Part shown: positions 23,515 through 34,954 of the stretch, piece after piece
How the letters are laid out: each line of letters opens with the position of its first letter
Numbering within the stretch: position 1 is the first letter of the stretch
NCBI GenBank assembly: GCA_018881555.1
Contig: JACAXG010000204.1
Span: 186,001 to 250,000 of the forward strand
Length of the DNA stretch: 64,000 nt
From: Amblyornis subalaris
Lineage: Eukaryota > Chordata > Aves > Passeriformes > Ptilonorhynchidae
Direction: 5' to 3'
Translations under genes and position numbers: made by a program
Notes under the pieces: model-generated
Database searches by the model: none
The model's input: only the letters and a program-made list of their open reading frames with translations
What the model was told of the DNA's origin: nothing

Positions 23515-26500
23515 TCTCAAGTAGAGTTTGGTTGTACTCGGAAACACAAGGTATCTTGATAAGCAGTGAAAAAGTGGGTGAGACAAGAAAGAAAAGGGTA
23601 GTAGGAACAGTGAGAGGAAGAAAGATGGAGACAGTGAGAAATCAGCTGTCTCTGCTTCCTACTCTTCTTTCCCAGGTGATCCTTCTACCTGCTCTAAATT
23701 AATATCAAAGCCAGAGGGAGCAGAAAAAGGTTGGTGGGGGAAAAAAACGACAACCTTAGGAAAAGAAAAATCATGATGCAGAAAAGCGTCTGTCCCCTGT
23801 CTAATTCCTGCAGTGGCCTGTAGCTGATGGTGCTGAGAAAAATACAGCAGCAAGCTCTGACATTTCATTTCTGTGGAGAATTGAAAAAGGGCTTGCTATA
23901 ATTCATCGCTTCTTGTAACTCAAACTCTTTTTGACAGGGGTACCTGCGCTGTCTTTTAACAGTGGCACCACAGTGGCTGTAATTGGACATGAAAAATGAT
24001 GTTGTGTTTCTACTTGCTGGGAGAATTGGGTTGGGGGTAGGTGGGGCAGTGGCAATTTGGTGTGAGATGGTGACTCTGGCATAATTTGAATGGGTTGGTT
24101 TTAGGCAAAAAAAGGAAGGAAAACCCAAAAGGAAGAGTATGAAGTGTAGCAAGTAGGATCACTTTGTCTAAGGTGTGCAAAGGTGATAGTAAAGGTGGTT
24201 TCCAGCAGAGATGAAGGTGCAAAGAAGCAAAGGAAAACGAGAAGTGTGATGCACAGGAAGTTGTAGCTCTTCCATCAAGCCAAGCATTTATGGCACTTGT
24301 GGGGACAAGGACACAACAACCCCTCTTCCTGAAATGGGCCTATTCACAGCTGCTGTGGTACTACTTCCCAGTTCATGTGGGGAGGATGAGCCACAGGCTT
24401 TTCCCGCGTCCACACTGGGAGCACATTTGTGAATAAAACCCTGGTGTGCCACTCTCTTGCCACTTCTTTGAAAACTGGGTCCGTATATGTAACCAGAAAC
24501 CCAAATTAATTTTTTTTGCCTCTTGCCTATATCTTTGTGCCTCAGTAGTCCTCAGCGCATCTTTGCTGCAAAATTGCTGTTGAGTAAGGCACTTCAAAGT
24601 GCCTTACTTAAATTTTTGGCCAAACGGGACTCTGAGTCTTGACTGAGGATAAATATCATCCTGATTTATAATTGTTTTATAACTATAAAGCATTCTGGTG
24701 CCATAAAGTCAGACATCTTCATATTATGGAGAGAATAAAAAGTTTTAGTCAGGTCCTAAAGGATGGGAGAGAAGCTAAAGAGGAGATAAACACTTTCTGG
24801 ACTAACTGATGGTAAAACAGTTCACTTCTTTCCCAGTTACATTCCAGGAGAGATAATATAGAATGAGGAACCATGATCACATTTCAAAGGAGACCACAAA
24901 GAGCATCCACGGGCAGAGGAAAGAAGGACCATTGGATGGACAGGAGTGTAGCACATCCTAGAGGAAAGGCTGACAGAGTACATCCACTCCATCCACCAGT
25001 TCATGTGCTGGGCCAGCCTGCATAAGCCTTTTCCCATGTCGCCAAATCTCCTTTGAAGCCTTTGAGTGACAGGGCTCAATAACACCTTACAGCTACCTCT
25101 GTAGTTCCAATGATCCCAGGTGGATTTCCATGGTATTAATCAGGTTTGCCGCCTGGCAAATATTCCTTCTTCTGTCACACTCTCAGGGTCCACCAGGACA
25201 GGACAGATATTAAAGATGTCCACATCAGTATTTCCCCAAACACTCTTCATTCTGAGCAGAAAAGACTGCATTTTGTAGTACAAACTTTGGTTTCATTCCA
25301 CTAAACCTATGGCAATTTCCAGATGCAGAATAATCAGGGAACTTGAGTCTCTGAATTCCCTTCTTCCCAAGAAGGCATTTCCCCAGACTGGGGAATCTCT
25401 ATCTTTCTGCCATTTTATTTCCCACTTAGCCCTTTTCGGGTCCCCATGACAGGTCCTTGCTCCCAAACTGTCTGTGTGAAGAAAAAAAAAAAAAATTCCA
25501 TAAATGGACAGAGGAAACTTAATTATTTTCCTCTCAGTGTTTCTCCCTATAATTGGTGTCTTTCATGTCAAGATGATCTCAATTTGTATTATGGGCTCTG
25601 TGCAGGCAGCACTTTCTCTTTGGTCTATAAAGAAATTGTCAAGTGTATAAATCATAGTGTACATTAAATTACACTAGCCTTTTACTTATTAATTTCTCCA
25701 GTTTTTTCTTCCTCTGTTGGATGCTCATTCCCTCCCTCTTTTTTTTTGTCCCCTTTCTTCAGGATTGTCTTCTTTTTCTCATACCTCCATCTCAAAAGAA
25801 ACCCCCAAACCAACCAAATCTCAAACAAATATTTGTCCCCTTTCATTTTTGCCAAAGCTCTGATGATCTCCTCTGCCTTTTGTAAACTGACCTCATCCAA
25901 CTCAACAAGTAGGAAGAGCTCTGTCTGGATTTTCTAAAGGCTGGATCCAAAGCTTACTTGACTTCCGTGGGAGTTTTCATGGACTTTAGCGTGCTTCAGA
26001 TCAGTACCTAAGTAGGTAGATTTATGGGATGTTCTGCATCTCGAGGCTGTGTCCATTTTGGACTCCAGACTTTGCCTCTCAAGGCTGTATGCTGCATACC
26101 TCCTATAAATTCCTGGCTACCGTGACTATTTCTCTTAGTGACTGCTTGGGATGCAGGTTCTGGCTGTCGTGGAGCGAGCACCAGGGACTTTTGGTGACTC
26201 TCCTCTGGTCATAGGACTTAGATTAGCCATAGGTTCACATTAGGAACCCATAACATGGAACAAGAGTTCAAGCATCAAAAGCAATCGGGTCTGAAGTCAG
26301 ACCTTGGTACACGGATGGTGTCAACACCAACCTGCTGCAAACCTAGTCACAGAGGTGGAGTAGCTGAGGGAAGTGACTGGGTAATTTGGCTTCATTGTCC
26401 TGCACATGAGAATCAGGGCGGGGCTCATCTCGCTGAACTCTAAATGCGTTGGCAACCTTCCTGAACAGTGGAGAGACAGGCACTGCAGAAGAAAATACGT

Positions 26501-28030
26501 CCTTTTTGTCCCAAACACCAAGCTTAAGACTGGCTTACAATTACACGTTTTATATAATTGGAGTTGCATGACATAAATTACTCTCTTCATCTGTGTGATG
26601 CCAGAGCTTTAAATGCCTGTAACAGCTAGCTGCTCGCATGTGGTTACAGGCGCCCTATGGCAGCATGTCTGTCCCACTGCTGCTTAATATATTGCCTCTG
26701 GCCCTGCTAATATCTCGTGATACCCATGTGAGTGACAGGTCTTTGCAGTTGCAGAAGCAGGGGCTGATACAGGGTTTATCTATTACCAGATTCTTTGTTG
26801 GTTTTAGCACTTCGGCTGTCTGGATTTTTGTTGAATGATACAGGCATACAGCAGAGCAGAAACTGCTCAGCAGCATCTGTAGCCATTGATCCTTCTCTTC
26901 CAGAGTGTGAGTCTAACTGTAGTCAGTTTATGGATAAGTACATTTTCCTCTAGAGACAACAATACAGCAGGATCTGCTAGGCTCTTCATCTTAACCTACT
27001 TGTCAGCCAACTTGATAACTTGTTATTACTAAATATGTGTGGAGAGCAATTAGAATAAATCTAAGTTATTATGAACCACTTTCCCAAAAAAAAAAAAAGA
27101 GGAGAAAATTAGAAAAAAAAATAGAAAAATGAAACTAACGGCCTTTCTGCCCAACTGTGATCAGCTACCAATAAGGGATGGATAGCACTCCCTGAAGGCA
27201 TCCTGTGACATTCATCAGCCAGTTTGTGGTCAGACTTTATTGGGAAGACATATGTTGGGAGTTTCCTATTGCCTCCTGACCTCCTGCTCCTTGTGATGCT
27301 TGTTTGGACTTGTACTTTCTTTGTTGGTTGACAAATCTAAAAGATATTTTCATTCTGCTCAGAGATGGTCACAAGTAGAAAGATATTTTGAAAAGCCCAT
27401 CTGCACAGTGTATGGATTGCTTCATGTGACAAAGAGCATGAGGAAGGGAAGGGCTTTCAGATTAAAATCTCAGCTGGTTCTGATCCAGTCTGTATCTCTG
27501 GCTATTGACAGGAAGGTTATATGCTCATTCCTCTTCCTCAGACACTAACATCCTGCTAGGCACTGCCAGTGAAGAACATTGTGAGCATCTGTTGCCCCCT
27601 CTCCTGGGAGTGAGCAGCTCTGGGGATAGTGACGGTCCCCAACGATTTTGTTGAGCGAGAGAGGGATAATTTGGATAACAGAAAACCTATTCACAGCATA
27701 ATGACAAGGTTTTTATACTTGCTTATATTGTGATGTGAGAAAGGAAAAAGATATCTGAAAAAGCAACAGAGGGAAAAATTTTGACTTATATCCAGCCCTC
27801 TACTCCCCAGAAAAATCACAGTATCCAACACTCCTACAGCATGTGGACAAATTGGACCCAAATCTCACTCCCCAAGTTTGAAATGGAGTCTGCTCTGTTA
27901 CACGTGACAACCCTACCAAGCTAACAGTAGAGGTGGAATTTGCTGCTCAATATTCTTCCCATTATGCCAATCCCGAGAATTTTTGCAATTTAAGTTTCAC
28001 TGATCCTGATGTTCTGACACAGCATTTTTG
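23515..28030. other. Ordinary intronic sequence
   Basis: Includes a perfect short hairpin at 24583-24608, an A run at 25482-25494, one at 27087-27098, and an AT-rich block near 26540-26720 that could be regulatory. Frames up to about 95 codons resemble nothing known. Confidence 0.5.
24583..24608. repeat. Perfect inverted repeat, 12-bp arms, 2-base loop
   Basis: AGTAAGGCACTT and its exact reverse complement AAGTGCCTTACT are separated by CA. The stem stops after 12 pairs, too short for a microRNA precursor. Confidence 0.9.
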
Positions 28031-28139
28031 CCCTCACACAGCAGTCTTTCCAAAGGAAACTATTAGAAATTTTAAAAGTTGTGTTTAAAATTTCATGACC
28101 TGTGTGAAATGAGCCAGATCCCTCTCCCAGTGTGATGGA

Positions 28140-28330
28140 ACAAAGCCCCTGTCAGGTAAGAGGAGTGACACTGATTTATTTACCTCAGACCAAGCAGCAG
28201 CCTGTACTCCGTGGTCAGTTCTTTGTTTACTAATTGCTTTTTTCCCCCCCTTGTGGAGTAAATTCTGGTGCTGATTATGACAAGTAAAGAAGCAAAGCGA
28301 ACCTCTGTATATGAGTGTCTGAGTCCTCCG
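28140..28330 (+). promoter_or_regulatory. Upstream intronic flank of the CELF4 exon, probable splicing control region
   Basis: This is non-repetitive sequence directly before the exon. It contains a strong donor-like CAG/GTAAGA at 28155/28156 and a pyrimidine run near 28239-28253. Flanks of regulated short neuronal exons are often conserved in this position; conservation here is inferred, not measured. Confidence 0.35.
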
Positions 28331-28364
28331 TTAATTACGTGTCTCTCTTTGTTCTTCCTTGCAG
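28331..28364 (+). promoter_or_regulatory. 3' splice site of the CELF4 exon (branch point, pyrimidine tract, AG)
   Basis: A TTAAT at 28331-28335 fits the yUnAy branch-point pattern, with its A about 31 bases before the exon. From there to the acceptor CAG at 28362-28364 the sequence is rich in T and C and contains no other AG, so the acceptor is unambiguous. Branch-point placement is inferred by eye. Confidence 0.75.
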
Positions 28365-28413
28365 ATGAACAGACCGATCCAGGTGAAACCAGCGGACAGC
28401 GAGAGCCGAGGAG
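28365..28413 (+). CDS. CELF4: CELF4 internal coding exon (49 nt; end of RRM1 and start of linker)
   Basis: This exon reads MNRPIQVKPADSESRG from its first base and ends with one base of a split codon (phase 0 in, phase 1 out). It follows a pyrimidine tract and CAG acceptor and precedes a GT donor. In CELF/Bruno-like proteins this segment follows the LPG that ends the 83-nt exon; it forms the last beta strand of RRM1 (PIQVKPAD) and the start of the linker to RRM2. The 49-nt length is the family's usual size for this exon. From my knowledge of the family, the Asn after Met and the SESRG ending fit CELF4 better than CELF3 or CELF5 (MARPIQ) or CELF6 (differs around SEGRG). CELF1 and CELF2 have MHHPIQMKPADSE-type sequence. 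CELF4 is a mainly neuronal RNA-binding protein that controls splicing, stability and translation of mRNAs with U/G-rich sites. Neighbouring exons are not in the window. Family assignment is near certain; the paralogue is likely. Confidence 0.93.
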
Positions 28414-28422
28414 GTAGTTGAC
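28414..28422 (+). promoter_or_regulatory. 5' splice site of the CELF4 exon (weak match to consensus)
   Basis: The exon ends GAG and the intron begins GTAGTTGAC. GT and A at +3 fit the consensus, but +4 to +6 are G, T and T instead of A, G and T, so the usual G at +5 is missing. Read-through would hit an in-frame TGA at 28419-28421. The site is fixed by the 49-nt family length. Confidence 0.75.
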
Positions 28423-28640
28423 TGCATTGCTTTCAGCCCCAGTGCTAAATATAATTGTTGTCTCTGGCTTCTCTCAGGCAATGTGCTGATCAATTAGTAA
28501 CGTAATCACTGCCAAAGAAATTCCCTCCGCAGCAAAGATTCTCTTTATTAAATCTCCTTTACTTCGTCTCACTTTCCTCATATTCAATTATTATTTGATT
28601 TTAAAAGGCAGGCAGGTGCCAGCGATTGCCTGAGAAACAA
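28423..28640 (+). promoter_or_regulatory. Downstream intronic flank of the CELF4 exon, probable conserved noncoding block
   Basis: Non-repetitive sequence follows the weak donor, with an ATTGTTGTCT stretch near 28455 and TAAT-type motifs at 28494-28506 and 28586-28602. A block like this beside a weak donor could hold enhancers of exon inclusion. Nothing here is translated. The call is inferred from position and low repeat content. Confidence 0.35.
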
Positions 28641-28649
28641 ATAACTGCC

Positions 28650-30100
28650 TCGTTAAGAAGTGAAGCATCAGGCACTGACTTAACAAAGTTTAACAGCAGT
28701 GATGGCAATGGGGGTTTTTTCAGACCTGTGTCAGGCTGAGCTGTAGAGGTGTTTAATTTGGTTAGGATAAAGCAGATATTTTATGGTTTCTCTAACCATG
28801 TTGTTTCTACTTGCACTGAAGCAACTCTCACTTTTGGAAAAAGCAAATTCTGAGCTGGCAGAGTTTTCTGCACCTGTATCAGCTTATCTGGATAAACCTG
28901 TTGTGGAAACTGAAGACTTCTCTCAGACCCGGGGAGTTATTCAGGATTTGCACAGGTGTAGCTGAAATCAGCAGCTGGTCTTTTGCTTTTCCATTCTACA
29001 CAGTGGATTTGGAAGGCTTTGTTAAGTGATTGTTCAATAGATCACCAGTGATGAGGTGTTTCCTGTAAAAGGTTTTTTACCTGAACTGATGTGGTGATAC
29101 TTCACCGCACTCATCTAGTAGGAGCCTGTTTGTCAGATCAAACACACAGATCGCTGAGAAAGTGTGAGATGGTCTGTTATGCTGGATAAATTACCATTCT
29201 GCTATTTTTTTTTTCTTGTATCTGCACATTTATATATATACACACATATATATAATGACATGTTCCCTTCCTCTCTTATCCCTATCTCTTTGGGAAAAGA
29301 ATAGAGAGTCTTTTCCTCATCCATGCAGTAAAAACCTCTAGTGCTTATGTATCAGATAAATGTGGGAGTAGATTTTGTCATTTAGTAATGATGTGGCTCT
29401 TAGACGTCTGAAAACTCTTCAATTTCCACCATAAATATAAACTCTTCTTCATTTGTGGGATGACTATCTTTTTGCTGGTGTTAGTGGAAATCTCCAGCAA
29501 CAGCTACTTAAAAGGAAAAAAATGCCTCACAGACAAAAGGCACCATGTTCCCTTTTCATTTGAAAGCTGCGGATTCCAGAGACTTTGACTGCATCAGTGT
29601 GAGGCTGAAACTCTCCAGTGACTCAAGTCATTGGAAGACTTTGTACATAGCTTGTAGTTAAAGGGCTGATGTTCTGCAGTGGTGAAACTGGCAGGTGGAG
29701 AGAGGCTCTGTAAGGAAGGGCTGCGGTGCCATGTAATTGCAGAACAGGAGAACTGAGTGCTGGAAAAACACCAGAAATCTGAGGGATAAATATTGCCCTT
29801 TCAGACCCTCTCTAAAGAAAATCTGGGGGAATGTGGCCGATACTGGGCAGAAAGTATCTGATGGGATCTGGCAAGTTCTGCTATCAAGGGCCAGGGCACA
29901 TTTCTGACTCTCAACAAAGGCACATCACATCGTACATCATTGTCCGGTGGTTTTTAACAGAACCAGGTCAATTTCCTCCCTTTCCCTCCCTGTCTCACGA
30001 TCTGGCTCTGTGTCTGAGTAGGACTGGGTAAGCCATGGGCAGTTGTCAATGCCAATCTCCTGGGGGAAAAGGGAAAGGCTCAGCTGCCTGGGCAAATGAG
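28650..30100. other. Ordinary intronic sequence
   Basis: Contains a TA/CA-mixed microsatellite at about 29230-29254. No supportable gene. Confidence 0.5.
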
Positions 30101-30109
30101 GGGACATTA

Positions 30110-30680
30110 TGCACATTCCAGTGGAGTTCGTGCCGACAGCGAGAGTGAAGGGAGGGCCTTTTGTCTATTTAATTAGACATACCAAAAAATAATAATTAGG
30201 CTGGCCAATTTGCTTAGTGCGCCTAGAGGGTATGTAGCTCCCAATCATTCTTTTTTTTCTTTTAATGCAAATCAGTAATAGAGAACACATGCCTGGCTTT
30301 CTGGGAAGGGTTTTCAAACTCCTTTGCTAAGAGCAGCTGCTTTCAGGAGCAGTGGTTTGAACTGCAAAGGGCTCCGGTGGCAGTTTGATTCCACATTATC
30401 CGTCACACCAGTGGTCCCCTCCCCATTGTGCTTTAGCTAATTATCTCCGAATCTCGCACAAACCTCGTCTTTTCCCATCCAGTCTGCTCCCATATTTCTT
30501 CTGTCGGTGGTGATCACAACGCAGGGGCCAAGCGGGTGCGCTCGTCATTGGTGTGAAAGACACGTTGTCCTAATTCCCCACTGACAAGCTGCTTCTGGGC
30601 TGGTGATGTTTCGGGACGGCATGACTCAAGGGCAACCATGGGAGAAAAGAACAATTGGCACCCAAGGGAGGCATTGTATG
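30110..30680. promoter_or_regulatory. Candidate conserved noncoding element / enhancer
   Basis: Long unique segment with an ATGCAAAT octamer (POU site) at 30265-30272, a near-palindromic TGTCTATTTAATTAGACA at 30162-30179, GCTAATTATCTCCG at 30435-30448, and more CpGs than the surrounding intron in 30490-30620. Simple repeats are almost absent. The mix of POU, homeodomain and mildly CpG-rich sequence is typical of neural developmental enhancers. Function and conservation are inferred. Confidence 0.4.
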
Positions 30681-32129
30681 AAAACTTACGTTCTTCAAGA
30701 GCCCACCGGTTAAAGCAGGCACGGCAAACAGAATGCTAAAAAGGAGGCCGTGTATCTTAGGAGCACATCAAAAGGCTTCATTAGGGCTGCAAGATAAAGG
30801 TCAGCTTCAGCGACAAAGAAACTTAAGTTGTAGCTTATTATGCCCTGTCCGTGTATTGGGACGGGACACGGGGGAGGAGGGGGGCTTGGAAGATGAAGCA
30901 GCCCGTCTGCACTTTGGTCTTCCCAAAGTCCACCCTCTGAATACCCGTCCTGGCTTATGGGGAACTTTGGTGCCAGGCCACAGTGTTCATGAGAAAACAC
31001 AGTGTTCTCTGGAACTGCCGTTTGCAAGGAGGTTTTTACTGGAAAAGGTGAGCAGTATTCTTGGGGAAGTGAGACTGTGTTTTCTTTAGGGACAAATACT
31101 TGCATTTTGCTAAAACATGAATCTTTAAATTTCCCAGCGAGTTCTCCCACAACTAAAAACTAATGAGAGTCACAAATTTATTCTTTCCCTCAACCAGATT
31201 CTGCTCAGCAATTTTTCTGTTGTTCTGGAGTCTGGATTCTGTTGGTCTTTAACCCTTCTTGTGTCCTGATTCTCAGCTGAACTGAAAGTGAGTGTTAGCA
31301 TTTAGTGTGTGTGAGCAGGAATTTAGACTATCAGGCCATCAAAGTTTGGGAAAGAATTGAAAATATAGTTTGGCACAAATAACACTCAACCCACCGAAAT
31401 GGAAATATTGAGTGTCCCTTATTAGCTTTGCTGGGTTTATTATTTTGTTTGTTAATCTCCATATTGGACTAGGAGCAAGACAAAGCGTGAAAACCATTTC
31501 AACAAAAACTGGCATTATTTACATTTGCCTAATCTCAGGGGAAATAGAAATGAATGTGTCCTCAATGTATTTCTCTAGGGAAAAGGTCTAAATTAATGGC
31601 AAAATGTTGCATTTTACATTACTGCCTGTTTGTGCATGTATGTGTATAGTCAAGCTAAAAAATGTTCTGTAGGGCTATTCCTTCTACAAAATGTTTCATG
31701 AAGCTTCAAATACCTGATCAGAAGGTCAGAGTCCTTTGAGATTTTATAGAGACTTTAACAGCAATGGAATTGATAGGATATGATAAAAAGGGAACAAGTC
31801 AGTATTTTGTTCTGAAAAATCTGAGTGTAAGTCCAATTTTATTAAGGATATACTAAAAACTCTCATTGGCCTTTGTTTGGGCCAAATTTTAACTTGACTA
31901 TGTGGAAACTACTGTGCCAGAGATTAGTTAGTCCAATATGGTTTTAGGGATGTAAGTTATAACTCCACATTAAAATTTCAAACATGACAAATCCCAATGA
32001 AACTCTGAGAATTTTCTATTATTTTCATCTTGGTGGAGGTGGTTTCCCTTGGTTCCTTGTCTGATATTCAGCTGTACGAATAGCCTGTAGATATCCATCA
32101 CTTAAAGTTTCTCAAAGTTGGAGAAAGAT

Positions 32130-32257
32130 TTCAAACCTGTTTTGTGGTTTGGGGCAAAAGTTTGGAGCTATTTCTTATTTTACCCACAATATCTGCAGCT
32201 CTCACCAGGCAGCTCTCACTGCAGCTGGCAGGGTTAACCTATGATAAACGCAGTCCC
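32130..32257. repeat. Dispersed repeat, copy A of a diverged pair
   Basis: This ~125-bp stretch aligns by eye with 32985-33100: both share a TTCTTATTT motif, then CAGCTCTC, a GCAG..GGCAGGGT core and end in AAACNCAGTCCC. I cannot name the family; it may be an old unclassified interspersed repeat or a local duplication. Confidence 0.55.
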
Positions 32258-32984
32258 GAGGTCCCACTATGTTGTACAGGCAGTAACATTTTTTAAAAGG
32301 AAAGGACTCTCCTGCTGCTCCAGTTGCAGTCCTTTAGTGATGCTTAGATGCTCCACTGCTCCCACATTCCTCTCAAAGGACAGAGGAAGGTCCATGAAGG
32401 AAAGCATGCAAGGATGTACATGGTGTGCTACCCAGGCCCAGTGTTAATGTCACTACCAAGAAGTGTTTCACGGTGGTTTCAGGGTCCTCCAGCATTTTAT
32501 GGGAGAGAAACAGAAGGCTCCTGGACTAAAGAAAATAGAAAGGAAAAGTAGAAAGTGGTTTAGAGTTGAAAGGGTGCAGTGTTCTGCAGAGAGGGTGTTA
32601 AGAGGTTTACAGGAGAGGCTGTGGTGCATCGTATTGCATGAAATCTGTTAAAGTTTCTGTTTGTGCTTTCCAGAAGATTATTTTCTGTGCATGTTTGAGG
32701 GAAGTATGTGCACTGTGGCATCTTCTGCTGTTTGGCAGCTGGAAGACTTGGACTTCATATTTCCACTGACTTGCAGCATTTCTCTACCCATTACTTGTTG
32801 TGCAGGGTCTGAAACGATGTTTGGTCATGGCTGATTCCAGATTCAGAGCAAAATTGTTAAAGAACTGAATTACAGTTAACAGCAAAACAGTGTGCCTTGC
32901 CCATGCACTATGATCTGCTTCTTTTTATACCCTTCCATCAGCTTATTAATGATGATGGGGTCAGAATGGCCTCTCCACACTTTC

Positions 32985-33100
32985 TAAGCCCTATTTTCAT
33001 CTGGGACGAAAGGCTGGTTCTAATTCTTATTTCATCCAGATAATTTCTAACATGCCAGCTCTCTGCTGCAGGCAGGGTAATCTGTGACAAACACAGTCCC
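32985..33100. repeat. Dispersed repeat, copy B of a diverged pair
   Basis: Direct-orientation partner of the stretch at 32130-32257. The best-preserved part is GGCAGGGTAATCTGTGACAA followed by ACACAGTCCC (33071-33100), against GGCAGGGTTAACCTATGATA followed by AACGCAGTCCC in copy A. Confidence 0.55.
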
Positions 33101-34954
33101 AGTAACTATTTGGCATTTAGCTGTTTTCCATTTAACTGATCAGAATTCTGTGGCTTGTGTAGATGGCCAAAACCTCGCAGGAAGCTTCCCATCCAGGTAC
33201 TAGCCAGATCTAGGCCTATTTAGGTGCTGCAGTCAGGCAAGACTGGTTGCCTTCAGCTTAGTTTGGCTTCACAGTGGAATAACAATGCCACACGGAATGA
33301 TTTCCTTCTTCCTTGGAAGCTCTTTGTGAAAAGTAGATTGGTCACTCAGACCTTTAGAACGGAAAGGTCTGAAGAAGAGAGTTAAGGATAGGAAAGGAGA
33401 GAGCAATCTTGACAGAGCTCAACATCTCTTCTGCTCTGCTGAAGGTTGGACTGTGCCTGCATGCAGGAAGTCCTGAAGTCTGGGTCTAGGCACACGTCAG
33501 AGCTGTACCTTTGCAACTCTCATCTCTTCCTTATTTCTGACCCACATGTGTTGCCTATAACATCAAACTCTTTGGAAGATGTTTTACCAGCAGTTGCCTA
33601 TCTTTTACCTTAAAAGACTTCCCACCCAAGAGGCTGGAGAGCAGGCTGAGAGAATGTCCTCTTCCCAGGTGGTAATCCATACAACCTACCTTTATGTGGC
33701 CTTCCACAGCTTTTTCTTCAGCTGCTCATCTTTTTTTCTTTTCTGGTCTCCACATCCATTCAGCAGGAGTAAGAGGTGGAACTGGCAAACAGTCTAGGGA
33801 AGCAGATAATATTCTCCCTTCTCAGAGCTGGGGGCAAGATTCTTCTCCACAAACACATCTCCATTAGCTCTTTCAACATCTCCATCAGCCCAGGATGGCT
33901 CACACCGATCTTTTACAACTCAGGTAGGGAACGGCACAGACAGGGACTTGCAAAGGTCACACAACACATGAAGGCCAGCCTTTGCTGCAAATGTTGCACT
34001 GTCAATGCTGACTACTAGTTGTACAGCAACATTTTCAAATTTTATGAAGTCTGGACTCAACACCTCTGGAAGGATCATTTTCCACATCCAGAGTCTCATA
34101 GTCCCTTCTTTCCCTCAATGTTCACAAGAGTTTAAACAGCATCTCTCTCCCTTCTTGTCAAGCCTTGCAGTTTGAAAGATTTCCAGCTCCATCTCAAATC
34201 TTCCTCTTAAGTCTCATGCATCTCATCTTCCAGAGATTTGTCTTAAGCCTGATCAGCTGATTTTGACTTTTCTTTCAGGAGGCATTTAAAAAAAATACTC
34301 TCATACTCAAATCTAAATATTTTTTCTTTATTAATTACATATCAAATATTATCCAATGGTGCTGAATTGCAGCATCTCTGTGTGGAGAGTAAAGAGAAGG
34401 AATGACTGGTTGAAAGTAAAGAAATATTCTGTTAAAAATCCATCGAAAGTAGAGATGAGCTCATGAGTCAAAGGGAAAAAAAAAAAAGAAAAAACAAGAA
34501 CCTAGGCAAAGATCTTGATACATGAAGCTGGGAGGCAGCTTTCTTGCCTCAGAGGCTGGGGAAGTGTCAGGACCAGCAGCAAACCTTGGTGTCACTGACA
34601 GAGTGAGCTCCTGAGGAACAGCTGTAGGAGATCTGGCTGCAGTATTGGGAGAGATGTCAGTGCCTTCAAGCATGTTTGTCTGTGTCTGTCTAGTCCAGGA
34701 CAGGTGAAAGAGCTGGGCTCAGGACCACAACAGCCACTTAAGGTATCCCATAGTCTTGAGCGTTGGTCTGGACCCTTTGGGCTTATATGTCCTTATTTTC
34801 TTCCCATGGACCTGGAACCCCTAAAGTCCAGGGCAGGATGGAGAAACTCATCCAGATTTGAACATCCTTCCTTTCTCCCAGTTCAGGTGAAGGCAGAGCC
34901 AAACTTTAGACCCTGTTGTATTTTAAGGAGCCTTCTATAAGAATGCCCAAGGCC

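Larger units (their letters stand above)
1..28364 (+). other. CELF4: Upstream intron of CELF4 (5' part outside the window)
   Basis: I looked for the preceding CELF4 exon (about 83 nt, encoding roughly [30 protein letters not shown]) and for the first exon (MATLANGQ/IKLFIGQIPR region) and saw neither. The stretch is treated as one intron of at least 28 kb. Its contents are listed separately: two CR1 fragments, MIR-like relics, a CpG-rich block at 16.4-17.0 kb, simple repeats and a few AT-rich enhancer-like blocks. That all of it is intron is inferred from the exon and its strand; an alternative first exon in the CpG-rich block cannot be excluded. Confidence 0.75.
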
